Counted from the first letter of the stretch, positions 1 through 8,675 are shown. The stretch is DNA of 64,000 bases from Clostridiaceae bacterium (GCA_902363735.1 CABJBA010000008.1:1-64000); one strand, 5' to 3'. Made by a program: numbers and translations. The notes: a model not told the origin generated them from the letters alone.

Positions 1-152
1 GTATACAATTACTTGTATTCGTTCTGAAATTTTCTCATTCAAAGCCATCAAACATGACTTGTTTTATTAGAATTTTCAGGGTTTTACATACTGTTCAATC
101 TTCAGTTTTCAAAGTGCTTTTTGTGTGTTACTGTCTCAGCAGCAACTTTCAT
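1..152 (-). other. Probable rRNA operon leader, leading off the left edge
   Basis: This stretch has no credible gene. Read on the minus strand it lies directly downstream of two tandem strong promoters and contains a boxA-like element. That arrangement is known for leaders of Firmicute rRNA operons. No mature 16S sequence is visible, so the rRNA gene itself would begin left of position 1. Calling it an rRNA leader is inference from promoter architecture. Confidence 0.55.
103..118 (-). promoter_or_regulatory. boxA-like antitermination element
   Basis: On the minus strand the sequence reads AGCACTTTGAAAACTG. This resembles the boxA antiterminator motif found in rRNA leaders, where it recruits Nus factors. 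It sits about 50 bases downstream of the proximal promoter -10, as expected for an rRNA leader. Confidence 0.5.
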
Positions 153-181
153 AGTCTATCATGGTCAGCAGTTTCTGTCAA
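153..181 (-). promoter_or_regulatory. Sigma-A promoter P2 of a probable rRNA operon
   Basis: On the minus strand TTGACA (176-181) and TAGACT (153-158) are separated by 17 bases. The sequence after the -10, GTTGCTGCTGAGACAG, closely resembles that after the upstream promoter. Tandem promoters with a repeated start-site segment are typical of rRNA operons. No gene in the window is served by it. Confidence 0.65.
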
Positions 182-269
182 CCACTTTTTTACTTTTCTT
201 CCAATCTTTTTCATCAGTCACCGATGTGCTTGAAAGAAGTTTTTGCCGCCTGTTTCAGCGGCGAGTTAT

Positions 270-298
270 ATCATAACAAAGGTTGCGACAAATGTCAA
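270..298 (-). promoter_or_regulatory. Sigma-A promoter P1 of a probable rRNA operon
   Basis: On the minus strand TTGACA (293-298) and TATGAT (270-275) are 17 bases apart, followed by CTCGCCGCTGAAACAG. A very A/T-rich block at about 299-335 lies just upstream and could act as an UP element. Together with P2 this looks like a tandem rRNA promoter pair reading leftwards out of the window. Apart from these sites and the candidate promoter at 472-498, positions 299-635 show nothing recognisable. Confidence 0.65.
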
Positions 299-471
299 CA
301 TAAATTTTACATTATTTTTACATTATTTCAAAACATCATAATTCATAGATGGAAAACATCGAAACCTTTAATGATTTATCACGGTTTTATTTAAATTCCA
401 GATCTTTGGTAACCTATTTTAACATCTGTAATCTTTTTATTAAATTTAGTAACCAAAAAAAGCTTTTATAT

Positions 472-498
472 TATATTTTCCCTCTTCTATGTCGATAT
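472..498 (+). promoter_or_regulatory. Candidate sigma-28 promoter for fapA-cheY
   Basis: TATA (472-475), a 15-base spacer, then GTCGATAT (491-498) matches the Firmicute sigma-28 pattern TAAA-N15-GCCGATAW with one mismatch in each half. It lies about 140 bases before fapA and points towards it. Sigma-28 (31394-30618) is encoded in this window. Confidence 0.45.
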
Positions 499-635
499 AA
501 TAATAAGAAGAATTAAAATCAAGTATTACATATAGAACAATGTACCACTAAAACAGGAGCATGAATTCAGTATGCCACCTTCACCAAATTATTCAAGTGA
601 AAAGCAGACATTATACTATGTTAGGGGAGAAAATA

Positions 636-2366
636 ATGAAAGAAAAAAACAGAAAAGGATTATTCGGCCTTTTTCAAAACAAAAGGCATTCCTCCCAATA
701 TTCGGAGGAAGTCAAAAATTTTTCTGCCGTTTCACCAGAGGAAGCTGTAAAAGAACCCCTCGAAGAGTCTCTCACTAGTGAGACCGATCAGATAAGTTCC
801 TCAGCAGAGCCTCTTAAAGACGATGAGCCGTCGGTCTCCCCTTCTATATGGGAACCTTCCGATGATCCGCTGCTTATCCGCATTAACGAAGATATATTAC
901 ACATCGAATGCCATCAGTTCACGACAAAGAGCAGTTCCCTGTCAAATGTTTTCAAGCGCACCACTTCTGTTTCTCAGGAAGGAGAAGTATCTGATCCAAT
1001 ACCCAAAGATGCTCAGCCTCAGCTCTATATTTCAAAAGATGGCATGGCTGCATGGATATACGTTATACCTCCCTTTAACAACGGACGGGACATAAGCGAA
1101 AAAGATTTAAGAGCAATAATCTCACAAAACCGCGTGAAAACTGGAATTTTGGAAGACGCCCTTAAATCAATTTCAAATGACCTTATTTATGACCAATCTG
1201 TACTTGTTGCCAAGGGTACACTAGCCCGTAACGGAGTTGACGGTTCCATCAAAGACTATTATAAGCGAGTTCTTCATCTTGAGTTTGAAGAGGATGAAAA
1301 GGGATCTGTAGATTATAAACATTTAAATAATATACAATCCGTAAAAGAGAATGGGACAATTTGTGAAATCACCAGAGCTGTACCAGGCCAAAACGGAATC
1401 ACGGTAACAGGAGGTCAATATCCCTGTACCATCAAAGGATCTGAAATCCCTGTACCTGCCGGACGCAATACAGTTCTCAATAAGGAGGGAACTCTACTAA
1501 TTTCCCAGAAGACAGGTCATGTCACATTTGTAAACGGCAAGTTCCATGTAGATCCAATCCTTAAAATCAATGGAAACATTGATAACAGCACCGGAAACCT
1601 GGATTATGACGGAGATATTTTTATCACTGGTGATGTGAGAAACGGCTTTTCCATAAAAGCTACAGGAAGTATTAATATCCGGGGGTCTGTAGAGGGTGCC
1701 GTTATTACAGCCAGCGGCCCTATTACCATTGCCAGCGGCATGTCAGGAAATGGCAAAGGAGTTCTGACCTCTGATTCTCACATAAAGTGCCGGTATCTGG
1801 AGCACTGCACTGTGTCAGCCGGTGGCAATGTATATGCTGAAAGCATTATTAACTCCAAGGTGGAAAGCGGACAGGATATTGTGGTGACCTCAGGTATTGG
1901 AGCCATCATAGGCGGAACCCTTCTGGCCAGCAATAGCATAAATGCCCGTATAATTGGTTCCAAGGTGCGAAGACAGCTGACCGAGCTGACCATTGCCAGC
2001 ACTCCAAAATTTGTGGAAGAAACAGAAAAGCTGACCAGAGAGCTGGAGCAGCTTCACTACAATATATCCGAAGTAAAGAAAAACATCAATTACCTGGAAA
2101 CCTCTCAGCGTACGGACAGGGAGCAATTGCTGGAACGTCTGAGACAGGCTGAGGAATATTTAAGTATGAGAAACCAAGGAATTAACAACCGGTTGGAAGA
2201 AATCGCTGCAGATACTGCTACTCAGTCAGGATTAATCCAATGCCAGCTGCTTCTTCCAGTGGTTCGCATTCGAATAGGTGCTTCCGTCCTTTTAGTCCAG
2301 GAGGAGTATTCCAAAAGCATGATTTACAAAAATAGTGAGGGTGAGATTGTTATTGGAAATAATTAG
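636..2366 (+). CDS. fapA: FapA / DUF342 family protein
   Basis: Protein of 576 residues of the FapA (DUF342) family. The ATG at 636 is chosen because AGGGGAG lies just before it; an upstream in-frame ATG at 561 has no such site. The first ~70 residues are charged and low in complexity. A DUF342 core with many short Gly-rich beta repeats follows (for example the segment around NIRGSVEGAVITASGPITIA), consistent with a beta-helix. A coiled-coil stretch comes near residues 450-530. Family members are linked to flagella and surface polymer regulation, but the biochemical role is not settled. It is followed after 14 bases by a cheY-like gene, probably in one transcript. Confidence 0.75.
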   Translation: MKEKNRKGLFGLFQNKRHSSQYSEEVKNFSAVSPEEAVKEPLEESLTSETDQISSSAEPLKDDEPSVSPSIWEPSDDPLLIRINEDILHIECHQFTTKSSSLSNVFKRTTSVSQEGEVSDPIPKDAQPQLYISKDGMAAWIYVIPPFNNGRDISEKDLRAIISQNRVKTGILEDALKSISNDLIYDQSVLVAKGTLARNGVDGSIKDYYKRVLHLEFEEDEKGSVDYKHLNNIQSVKENGTICEITRAVPGQNGITVTGGQYPCTIKGSEIPVPAGRNTVLNKEGTLLISQKTGHVTFVNGKFHVDPILKINGNIDNSTGNLDYDGDIFITGDVRNGFSIKATGSINIRGSVEGAVITASGPITIASGMSGNGKGVLTSDSHIKCRYLEHCTVSAGGNVYAESIINSKVESGQDIVVTSGIGAIIGGTLLASNSINARIIGSKVRRQLTELTIASTPKFVEETEKLTRELEQLHYNISEVKKNINYLETSQRTDREQLLERLRQAEEYLSMRNQGINNRLEEIAADTATQSGLIQCQLLLPVVRIRIGASVLLVQEEYSKSMIYKNSEGEIVIGNN

Positions 2367-2380
2367 AGGAGGAACGTTTT

Positions 2381-2761
2381 ATGAAAAGAAGAATTATGAT
2401 CGTTGATGATTCATTCGTAACGCGTAATGAAATCCAACAGTTATTGGAAGGAACAGATTTTGATGTGATCGGCCAGTGCAGAAGCGGTGAAGAGGCTTTG
2501 GAAGCTTATGAAAAAGAAAAACCTGATATTGTGACCATGGATATCATCATGCCGGGTATTGACGGAATCGAAACCTCCCGGCGCCTGCTGGAACGCCATC
2601 CAGGGGCCGGAATCATTATAATCAGTTCTCTGGTCTATGACCAGACACTTGAAATGGTAAAATCCCTGGGACCCTCTGTTCCTTTTGTGTTTAAACCAAT
2701 TAAAAAATCTTATTTTATATCTGCTTTATTGAAGGTATGTGATTCTCTTCCAAAACAGTAA
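2381..2761 (+). CDS. CheY-like single-domain response regulator
   Basis: 126-residue receiver domain without an output domain. The acidic pair D9/D10, the phospho-acceptor D54 (in VTMDIIMPG), and the conserved Ser and Lys (ISSLVYD, FKPIKK) are all present, so it should be phosphorylatable. AGGAGG lies 8 bases before the ATG. It is co-oriented with fapA 14 bases upstream and ends in a strong terminator. It differs from the CheY inside the main operon (38943-38578). It may serve as a second CheY or as a phosphate sink; which one cannot be told from sequence. Confidence 0.8.
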   Translation: MKRRIMIVDDSFVTRNEIQQLLEGTDFDVIGQCRSGEEALEAYEKEKPDIVTMDIIMPGIDGIETSRRLLERHPGAGIIIISSLVYDQTLEMVKSLGPSVPFVFKPIKKSYFISALLKVCDSLPKQ

Positions 2762-2774
2762 AACTGTTTACATA

Positions 2775-2832
2775 AAACAAAAAATAGCTGCTGCAAAATA
2801 AATTCTTATTTTGCAGCAGCTATTTTTTGTTT
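2775..2832. terminator. Bidirectional terminator
   Basis: A perfect inverted repeat with 27-base arms (2775-2801 and 2806-2832) and a 4-base loop. The stem core is AGCTGCTGCAAAATAA, flanked by A tracts on the left and T tracts on the right so that it works on both strands. It sits between the convergent cheY-like and lytic transglycosylase genes. Confidence 0.9.
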
Positions 2833-2833
2833 C

Positions 2834-3559
2834 TTATAAAAACATGGACTGGTTAGTCATATCTTCTTCCTCAGACTGTGACCCGATTCCGGCAGAGGCC
2901 AGCTGCATCCGCATCTTCATCAGTTCTATAAAATAGAGGTAATCTGATTTATCCAATGTCTGATCGCCGATCAACCCTTCTGAAAGATCACTTGAAAAAG
3001 CGTTCATATAATTAATCTGTCCTGATGAACGGTAAGCAGAAGAACTTAACGATTCTTCACTTTCTCCCATGTAATTCTTAATTTTCGCAACATATTCTTG
3101 GGTTTCCTTAAAAGGAGGAACTCCACCGTATTTCTTTACATTGTTTGGACCGGCGTTATATGCTGCCAGGGCGAACTCAACATTCCCGTTATAACGGTCC
3201 AGATTTTCCCTTAAATATTTGGCGCCTCCCATAATATTGCTCCGGGCGTCATAAGGATCCGACACTCCTAAAGATCTGGCAGTGGAGGGCATTAACTGCA
3301 TCACTCCTGCTGCCCCTGCTTTTGAGGTGGCAGAAGGATTAAAATTTGACTCTGCCTTGGCAACTGCCTTTAAAAGTTTTTCGGAAACCCCGTGTTTCTT
3401 TGAAGCTTCTGAAAACATCTCATTTAAGTTTTCCGGAGCTTTTAAGGCTGACTTCAGCACCTGCTTAAAGCTGCCGTTGGATGCCGTCAGCGTACGCTCT
3501 TTCTTCAATGCATTAACCTTTGCAAAAGCAGACAAATTTAACTGGTCTATGGTTGTCAA
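2834..3559 (-). CDS. Lytic transglycosylase (SLT domain)
   Basis: 241 residues with an SLT lysozyme-like domain at about 45-165. The catalytic Glu is E70 in AKAESNFNP, followed by the family motifs GVMQLMP and ALAAYNAGP. It should cleave peptidoglycan glycan strands. The start is TTG: a perfect AGGAGG lies 8 bases upstream (3568-3573), and the ATG between them opens only a three-codon frame. No classical signal peptide is seen, which fits export through the flagellar system or a cytoplasmic leaderless route (inference). It is the last gene of a minus operon behind two cell-wall-binding proteins, 33 bases downstream of the second. The C-terminal 75 residues are low in similarity and may be an anchoring tail. 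Confidence 0.8.
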   Translation of the reverse strand: MTTIDQLNLSAFAKVNALKKERTLTASNGSFKQVLKSALKAPENLNEMFSEASKKHGVSEKLLKAVAKAESNFNPSATSKAGAAGVMQLMPSTARSLGVSDPYDARSNIMGGAKYLRENLDRYNGNVEFALAAYNAGPNNVKKYGGVPPFKETQEYVAKIKNYMGESEESLSSSAYRSSGQINYMNAFSSDLSEGLIGDQTLDKSDYLYFIELMKMRMQLASAGIGSQSEEEDMTNQSMFL

Positions 3560-3592
3560 AGCATAATCCTCCTAAATTCAGTAATTCCCATT

Positions 3593-4648
3593 TTATGAAA
3601 TCCATTTGCCGGCGGCATCGACCCAATTACCTCCTACGTTGGTGTTGCTGGCCATGCTTCCGTCTTCATACATGTAATACCAGACACCAGGCTGGGGCTG
3701 TATCCATCCTGTCATCATTTCTCCGCCTGCCGGATTTAAATAATACCATTTTTCATTTATAAACTGCCAGCCTGTAGTCAGCTTTCCATCGCTGGGATTT
3801 AAGTAATACCACCTCTGGCCTGATAAAAGCCAGCCCGTCTGGCGAATTCCATTTCCATCAAAATAATACCAGTCATTTAAAATCAGCTTCCAGCTATTTG
3901 TGGGTACTCCTCCGTCTTCCTGCTTGTAGGTATCTCCCTTCCAGGCGCCTGCAGTATCCCCGTCATACTCCAGGATTACATCACTTGAGGTGATATAACT
4001 TCCCTCCTTCATATACTTGCGATCATCGGCACTAAAGCCAAAAGCTTTGACTTCATAGTAATAAACTGCATTTTTATCCATATACTCAGAAAGGTCTGCC
4101 ATATTGGTTGATACAGAAATCTTCTTTTTCAGCTTGTCGTCACCATAAAGAGACACCTGGTAACCAGTGGCAAACTCAACCTTCTTCCAGACAGCCTTCG
4201 TCTTATTGCTGTCACTCCAACCTGCACTGGCAGTATCTCCAAGCTTTACCACCGGAACATAATCCACTTTTATCTCAAGAGTGTTGTTGTCCACCGCCTT
4301 TGCAGAGACAAACTTAGCGCCTGTGATTTTGCATTCTGAACGGTTGTAGGAATCGGCAAATACCATATGATCCGATGTCAGGAATACACTGACCCTTTCA
4401 TTCTTGCCTGCCTTCCACTTTTCCAGATCCCGTTTCCAGACCACTTCACTGATAGAAGCACCGGATACCGTTGTCTTGATTTCCGGCATCAGAATTTCCT
4501 GATCTCCGAATTCACTGCTAAATGTAAGGTTTACACTGCGTATTACCACTGATTCGGCACCATAGGCCCTGAACGGTACAAGGATTGCCAGAACCAGGAC
4601 TGATGCTAATAAAAAGATATTCAGTTTTCTCATTTCAATTTTTTTCAT
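3593..4648 (-). CDS. Exported cell-wall-binding repeat protein
   Basis: About 351 residues with a signal peptide (KLNIFLLASVLVLAILVPFRAYG, then AE). A beta-rich domain at about 35-215 is followed by roughly five cell-wall-binding (choline-binding-like) repeats of the GWxxxxxxWYYLNPxGG type up to the C-terminus. The first in-frame ATG at 4657 is possible, but the ATG at 4648 overlaps the previous stop as ATGA, which suggests translational coupling. The N-terminal domain is clearly related to that of the upstream gene, so the two are diverged duplicates. The ligand of the repeats is not predictable. It is probably anchored to the wall or teichoic acid. Confidence 0.75.
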   Translation of the reverse strand: MKKIEMRKLNIFLLASVLVLAILVPFRAYGAESVVIRSVNLTFSSEFGDQEILMPEIKTTVSGASISEVVWKRDLEKWKAGKNERVSVFLTSDHMVFADSYNRSECKITGAKFVSAKAVDNNTLEIKVDYVPVVKLGDTASAGWSDSNKTKAVWKKVEFATGYQVSLYGDDKLKKKISVSTNMADLSEYMDKNAVYYYEVKAFGFSADDRKYMKEGSYITSSDVILEYDGDTAGAWKGDTYKQEDGGVPTNSWKLILNDWYYFDGNGIRQTGWLLSGQRWYYLNPSDGKLTTGWQFINEKWYYLNPAGGEMMTGWIQPQPGVWYYMYEDGSMASNTNVGGNWVDAAGKWIS

Positions 4649-6009
4649 TGTACCCATACTCCATCTTCATTGACAGGGAATCCGTCAATTACCTGGTTGA
4701 CAGCCATGGTTCCATCCTGATTGAAATAGCGCCAAAGTCCATCAATCCTCTGCCAGCCTGTCATCATCGCTCCGTCTTCATCTGTATAATAAGTCTGTCC
4801 GTTACGGATAATCCACCCCTTTAACATGGCGCCCTCTAAGTTGGCTTCCAGCGTATTGAGATAATACCACCTTCCGGCTTCATTGAGCCAGCCCTTTTGC
4901 ATAGCCCCCTGACCTGTAAAGCAGTAATAATAGCCGTCAATCGCCTGCCAGCCTGTGGCTGCTGCCCCCATGGGAGCCGCATACCCGTTGTCCGGATAAA
5001 AATAATACCATGTACCGCTGATTTTATTCCAGCCCTTAACCATAGCCCCCTGGGAATTCATGTAATAGATGTCTCCGCCTGATAAGAACCAACCGGTAAT
5101 CATCTTTCCTTCCTGGTCAAACCGGTACCAGACTCCGTCAAGAACCAGCCAGGAATCAGCATGAACAGTTCCGTCTCCATACCGGTAATGCCAGACGCCT
5201 GACTGCTGCTCCCAGCCTTCCTTTGCCTGTGCATCTGCCGGCACTCCCGGAAGTTTATCGGCCTCTTTTCCTGATCCATCCGACACATCTCTGTCTCTGA
5301 TAACCAGTTCATCAGACTCTACCCAACCGCTTTTCTTTCCGTTTTTTAACTCATCCTGTTTATATGGCACAGACCTGATTTTAAAGTGATAAGTGCCCTC
5401 TTCTGTCATATATGGATAAAAGTTAAATGTTGTTGCCTTTACCTGCTCTTTTTTCAAAATAACAGATTTCCCCCGGTACAGCCACAGCTCATAGGCCCCC
5501 GAAGTGTTATCTCCCTTTTCCCAGACAGCCTGTCCAAGTCTTGTATCCTTCCAGCCCACATCATCAGGTTCCGCATACAGACCCTTAACGGCTTTAGCTC
5601 TTAAGGTCACCACCAGATCACTTCCATTTCGTCTGGCACTGACATAGGAACCGCCGTTGACCTTGATCTTGGAAGCCTCATAAGAGGACTTGAAGTAAGC
5701 ATCGTATTCGTCGGAAGGAGTGAGTGTGACACTCATCCGCGGTTCCTCTCCGATGGTCATATTTTTTGAAGTGGAGGTGACCCATTCAGCATCAATAACC
5801 TTATACTGTTTTCCGCCTGATGTCACATAGGCTTCCCCATCTGTTTTATCAATCTGGATATCCGGCAAACGATCTCCTGCCTCAATATTCAGTCCCACCT
5901 TAATGCTGACTGAATTAATGGCCTCGGAAGCAATTGCCTTACCCGGAATGAGGGTCAGGCAGACAGCCAAAATCAGCGTTACGGCCGAAACTCTCTTTTT
6001 GGATTCCAT
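4645..6009 (-). CDS. Exported cell-wall-binding repeat protein
   Basis: 454 residues. The signal peptide is MESKKRVSAVTLILAVCLTL followed by IPGKAIAS. A beta-rich domain at about 30-240 precedes roughly eight cell-wall-binding repeats rich in Trp and Tyr (motifs such as GWNKISGTWYYFYPDNG). AAGGAG lies 8 bases before the ATG. It is the first gene of a three-gene operon with a paralogue and a lytic transglycosylase. A candidate sigma-A promoter lies 90-120 bases upstream. Its role is not known; position next to flagellar genes and wall binding suggest wall remodelling or surface display. Confidence 0.75.
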   Translation of the reverse strand: MESKKRVSAVTLILAVCLTLIPGKAIASEAINSVSIKVGLNIEAGDRLPDIQIDKTDGEAYVTSGGKQYKVIDAEWVTSTSKNMTIGEEPRMSVTLTPSDEYDAYFKSSYEASKIKVNGGSYVSARRNGSDLVVTLRAKAVKGLYAEPDDVGWKDTRLGQAVWEKGDNTSGAYELWLYRGKSVILKKEQVKATTFNFYPYMTEEGTYHFKIRSVPYKQDELKNGKKSGWVESDELVIRDRDVSDGSGKEADKLPGVPADAQAKEGWEQQSGVWHYRYGDGTVHADSWLVLDGVWYRFDQEGKMITGWFLSGGDIYYMNSQGAMVKGWNKISGTWYYFYPDNGYAAPMGAAATGWQAIDGYYYCFTGQGAMQKGWLNEAGRWYYLNTLEANLEGAMLKGWIIRNGQTYYTDEDGAMMTGWQRIDGLWRYFNQDGTMAVNQVIDGFPVNEDGVWVQ

Positions 6010-6098
6010 GTAATCACTCCTTTATATAGTGTTGTAATTACTATTTTACCATAAAAAACCAGTTCACAATCTTACAGTTTTCTTTCCATGCTTACAAA

Positions 6099-6127
6099 AT
6101 ATTAACATTAAAATTTTAATTAGTCAA
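6099..6127 (-). promoter_or_regulatory. Candidate sigma-A promoter for the wall-protein operon
   Basis: On the minus strand TTGACT (6122-6127) and TAATAT (6099-6104) are 17 bases apart. The spacer holds the palindrome TTAAAATTTTAA. It lies about 90 bases before the first wall-protein gene, with no competing gene in between. Confidence 0.5.
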
Positions 6128-6172
6128 ATTTGTAACATTGCAATATGTAAAATATAATGAAGAAAAGAAGTA

Positions 6173-6823
6173 TTACAGAGTTTTTCTTCTTTTAAGCTGC
6201 TCCTGAAAGGTAAATTTCCGAACCAAAGATTCCTGATAGGTGGTCATATCAAAAAAACGGCTTCCATACCGGAAGTATGGCTCTTCTTCTTCTTTTGACA
6301 GCCTTTCAGCCCACAGTATCTGACCCTTGAGTCTGGTACAGCCCGTATCCGTATCAAAAAGAAATGAATAGATCTGATCCGCCATCAATTGATGTTTTGA
6401 CTCAAATCCGATTCCTCCCGCACTGACATCCTTTATTTTTGCAGTCACCTGGATTACCTTTCCATCTGCATCTGCAAGTTCCATAGTAATAGGAAGAGAA
6501 GCCTTAATCTTTAAGTCCCGCCTTCTCTGTTCTGTTCCCATCATTTCGTCAATACGACAGGGAACCTTATAAATAGCCCTGCCGATTTCTCCTATTTCTT
6601 CTCCAGTAATCTTCACCCTTGCAGACAAGCTGCATTTGCATGTGACAAGACCCTGTATTCCGTCATAGAACACGACTACACTCTCCGTGTTCACCTTATC
6701 CATGTCCTCTTCCTCAAATATGAGGCCAATGCTGTCGCTATGGGCATCCACCACGCTCACTTCTGCAAGAAAAATTCCATTTAAAGAATAAACACACGCT
6801 TTTTCACATTCATCAAACATCAT
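6173..6823 (-). CDS. PilZ domain c-di-GMP receptor (YcgR/YpfA-like)
   Basis: 216 residues. The N-terminal ~95 residues fit the YcgR-type N-domain. A PilZ domain follows at about 100-205, with the Arg-rich c-di-GMP entry motif QRRRDLK and the DVSAGGIGFES motif (D/NxSxxG class). Such proteins slow or stop flagella when c-di-GMP is high by contacting the motor or stator. It overlaps the FlhB-like gene by 11 bases and is the third gene of a minus operon, so co-expression is likely. Flagellar brake is the likely role, inferred from family and context. Confidence 0.8.
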   Translation of the reverse strand: MMFDECEKACVYSLNGIFLAEVSVVDAHSDSIGLIFEEEDMDKVNTESVVVFYDGIQGLVTCKCSLSARVKITGEEIGEIGRAIYKVPCRIDEMMGTEQRRRDLKIKASLPITMELADADGKVIQVTAKIKDVSAGGIGFESKHQLMADQIYSFLFDTDTGCTRLKGQILWAERLSKEEEEPYFRYGSRFFDMTTYQESLVRKFTFQEQLKRRKTL

Positions 6824-7181
6824 TCTGCTCCACCATTTCCTCTTTTACTAATTCTTCTCCAGTATCTTTCTCTTCTTCCTCTGAGATGACTTCTTTCGGC
6901 TCTGCCGGAGCACCTGGCATATAATTCAAAAAGTAAACATAGATATCCACAATTGCCTGATACAGTTCATCTGGTATCTGGCTTCCTAATTCAAGCTGGG
7001 TCAAAAGAGTTGCCAGAGAGTTGTCTTCGTAAACCGGGACACCATTTTCATTGGCTGTTTCAATGATTTTCTCTGCCATGTATCCCATTCCGGAAGCTAC
7101 AATTACAGGAGCCGAACTCTTCGCCTCATCATATTTTAAAGCTACCGCTTTTTTATTCAATGTGTTTTTAAATTCTGACAT
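6813..7181 (-). CDS. FlhB C-terminal-domain-like protein (YlqH/FhlX type)
   Basis: 122 residues. Residues ~10-95 match the cytoplasmic C-terminal domain of FlhB: the segment KKAVALKYDEAKSSAPVIVA parallels the region after the NPTH cleavage site of the full FlhB at 34605-33544. No membrane segments are present, and the NPTH sequence itself is absent. Related proteins can substitute for the cleaved FlhB fragment in type III export (known for the family). An acidic tail (~30 residues) follows. It overlaps both neighbours by about 11-14 bases, showing tight coupling in the operon. Confidence 0.8.
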   Translation of the reverse strand: MSEFKNTLNKKAVALKYDEAKSSAPVIVASGMGYMAEKIIETANENGVPVYEDNSLATLLTQLELGSQIPDELYQAIVDIYVYFLNYMPGAPAEPKEVISEEEEKDTGEELVKEEMVEQNDV

Positions 7182-8589
7182 CGACTGAATTCATCCTTTC
7201 CTGGATTTTAGGAAACACCTCCAAAGGAGAAGAAGGGCCGCCTCCCGCCTGGAGATAAACATTCTCTGCCCGGAAATGATGCCGTTCAAGAATAGCCTTT
7301 ATTCCCTTTTGTATCCCTGCTTCCGATTTCTGCAGCTTTTCCGGATAAAAAAGCTGCAGAGAAGCTGCATTGTCCCCGTATAGCAGAACCAGCTTAAACT
7401 TCCCCAAATCCCTGATATCAAACTTCACAAATATCCGGGCCGTATGCCTTACACCTGACTGGGTACTGCTGCCTGACTCATCCGGATCAATCCACATTTC
7501 CGAAAACATTTTCCGCCCATCTATCTCTACCGGAAACGCCAGATGTAAAAGGGGCATGTAGACGCTTTCATTTAAAACCAGGGACTGGAGCATATTCTGA
7601 AATGCCTGTTTGTTCTCAAGTCCTGTTCCTCCGCTTACACCAGTCCTTAAAAAGTCCACAAACTTATCTGCCCACTGGTTTTTTCCTGCTGCCTTATCCA
7701 TGTCCACCTGATCCAGCATCTGATCAAACTGGTCTGTCGTCATGTCGCCGAAAAATTTCCGGAAACCCTGATAGCCTGCAAGTCTGGAAAAAGACTGTAA
7801 AACCTCCTGCCTGCTGCCATTCTCATATCTGGCCATAAGAATCGTCAGTAGGGATATCTTGTCCCTTATGGTTCCCATGTCGTGGCTATTTGCCACATAG
7901 CGTGCGAGAAACGGAAGAATCCTTTCCTTTAAAAGAGAGCTGTTTCCCTCAGTTTCTCCCTGAGGTGCAGCCAAATCCAGCTCCCCTAGCAGAGCGTCGA
8001 TATCTTCCCTGGTCTGCTTGAAAACATACCCTTCCATATCCTTTATTGTATTAAATATATCATGAAGAATATGCTTTCCGGAAGACATATCGTTAAATTT
8101 CTTGATAAAATCTAAAATTTCTGCTTTTAAGTCCACAGAATTGGTCTCTGCCATGACAGTCCGAAGACGGTCAAAGATGCCTCCGCTGAAACGGACTGCC
8201 GATTCCGCCTGCTCCTTTAGAAAAGGAAATATCTCCTCTCCATCCATTTGCGCCGCCTGAAAAAAAGAAGCGATCTGCTGTGCGGCATCTTCTCCCATGA
8301 CTCCGCCTGTAAGTATCTCTTCTCCCTGAAAAAAAACATCGGTAAAGACCGCTGATAAATCCGGCATGTTCTTTACCATATTGAGAAACGAACCAAAATT
8401 GGAACCATACCGGAAGGCAAGCTGCTGCTCCCCGTTTCTGCCGGAATCAGTCCGGTTGTCTCCCCGCATAACCCTGGTGGGATCAACGGGATTCTGGATC
8501 TGGGTCCCCTGACCAGCCTGGGATGGGTTCTTAATCGTTGTATTATCGTAACCGGAAAGCGGTGTGGTTACTTTTAAAATATCTGCCAT
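7168..8589 (-). CDS. YlqG/FliK-like protein of the FlhB-like operon
   Basis: 473 residues, mainly helical, with no signal peptide. The N-terminal ~60 residues are Asn/Gln/Gly-rich and look disordered. The C-terminal ~100 residues (around VKFDIRDLGKFKLVLLYGD) resemble the C-terminal domain of hook-length control proteins. The pairing with an FlhB-domain protein mirrors the ylqG-ylqH pair of Bacillus. By analogy with FliK-FlhB contact it may interact with the export gate, but this is inference. The start has GGAGG about 9 bases upstream. It is divergent from cheA with a 125-base gap. Confidence 0.55.
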   Translation of the reverse strand: MADILKVTTPLSGYDNTTIKNPSQAGQGTQIQNPVDPTRVMRGDNRTDSGRNGEQQLAFRYGSNFGSFLNMVKNMPDLSAVFTDVFFQGEEILTGGVMGEDAAQQIASFFQAAQMDGEEIFPFLKEQAESAVRFSGGIFDRLRTVMAETNSVDLKAEILDFIKKFNDMSSGKHILHDIFNTIKDMEGYVFKQTREDIDALLGELDLAAPQGETEGNSSLLKERILPFLARYVANSHDMGTIRDKISLLTILMARYENGSRQEVLQSFSRLAGYQGFRKFFGDMTTDQFDQMLDQVDMDKAAGKNQWADKFVDFLRTGVSGGTGLENKQAFQNMLQSLVLNESVYMPLLHLAFPVEIDGRKMFSEMWIDPDESGSSTQSGVRHTARIFVKFDIRDLGKFKLVLLYGDNAASLQLFYPEKLQKSEAGIQKGIKAILERHHFRAENVYLQAGGGPSSPLEVFPKIQERMNSVDVRI

Positions 8590-8648
8590 AATATGCCTCC
8601 ATTTAACTGCTGATTCATATATTTTTCAAAAGGATACTGAATTTACTA

Positions 8649-8675
8649 TTATCTTTTAGTCAGCCATACCGATAA
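8649..8675 (+). promoter_or_regulatory. Candidate sigma-28 promoter for cheA operon
   Basis: ACCGATAA at 8668-8675 matches the sigma-28 -10 (GCCGATAA) at 7 of 8 bases. TTAT lies 15 bases upstream, a weak -35. The region 8644-8659 (TACTATTATCTTTTAG) is almost identical to the sequence over the -35 of the candidate fliD promoter, which supports a shared control. Confidence 0.45.

Noticed and set aside
161..394. Open frame of 77 codons on the plus strand
   Set aside because: Lies over the rRNA-type promoters and leader, has no ribosome site and a composition unlike the genes here.
7168..8589. Calling the YlqG-like protein FliK
   Set aside because: A better FliK is at 45860-44622 in the standard place; the similarity here is confined to the C-terminal end.
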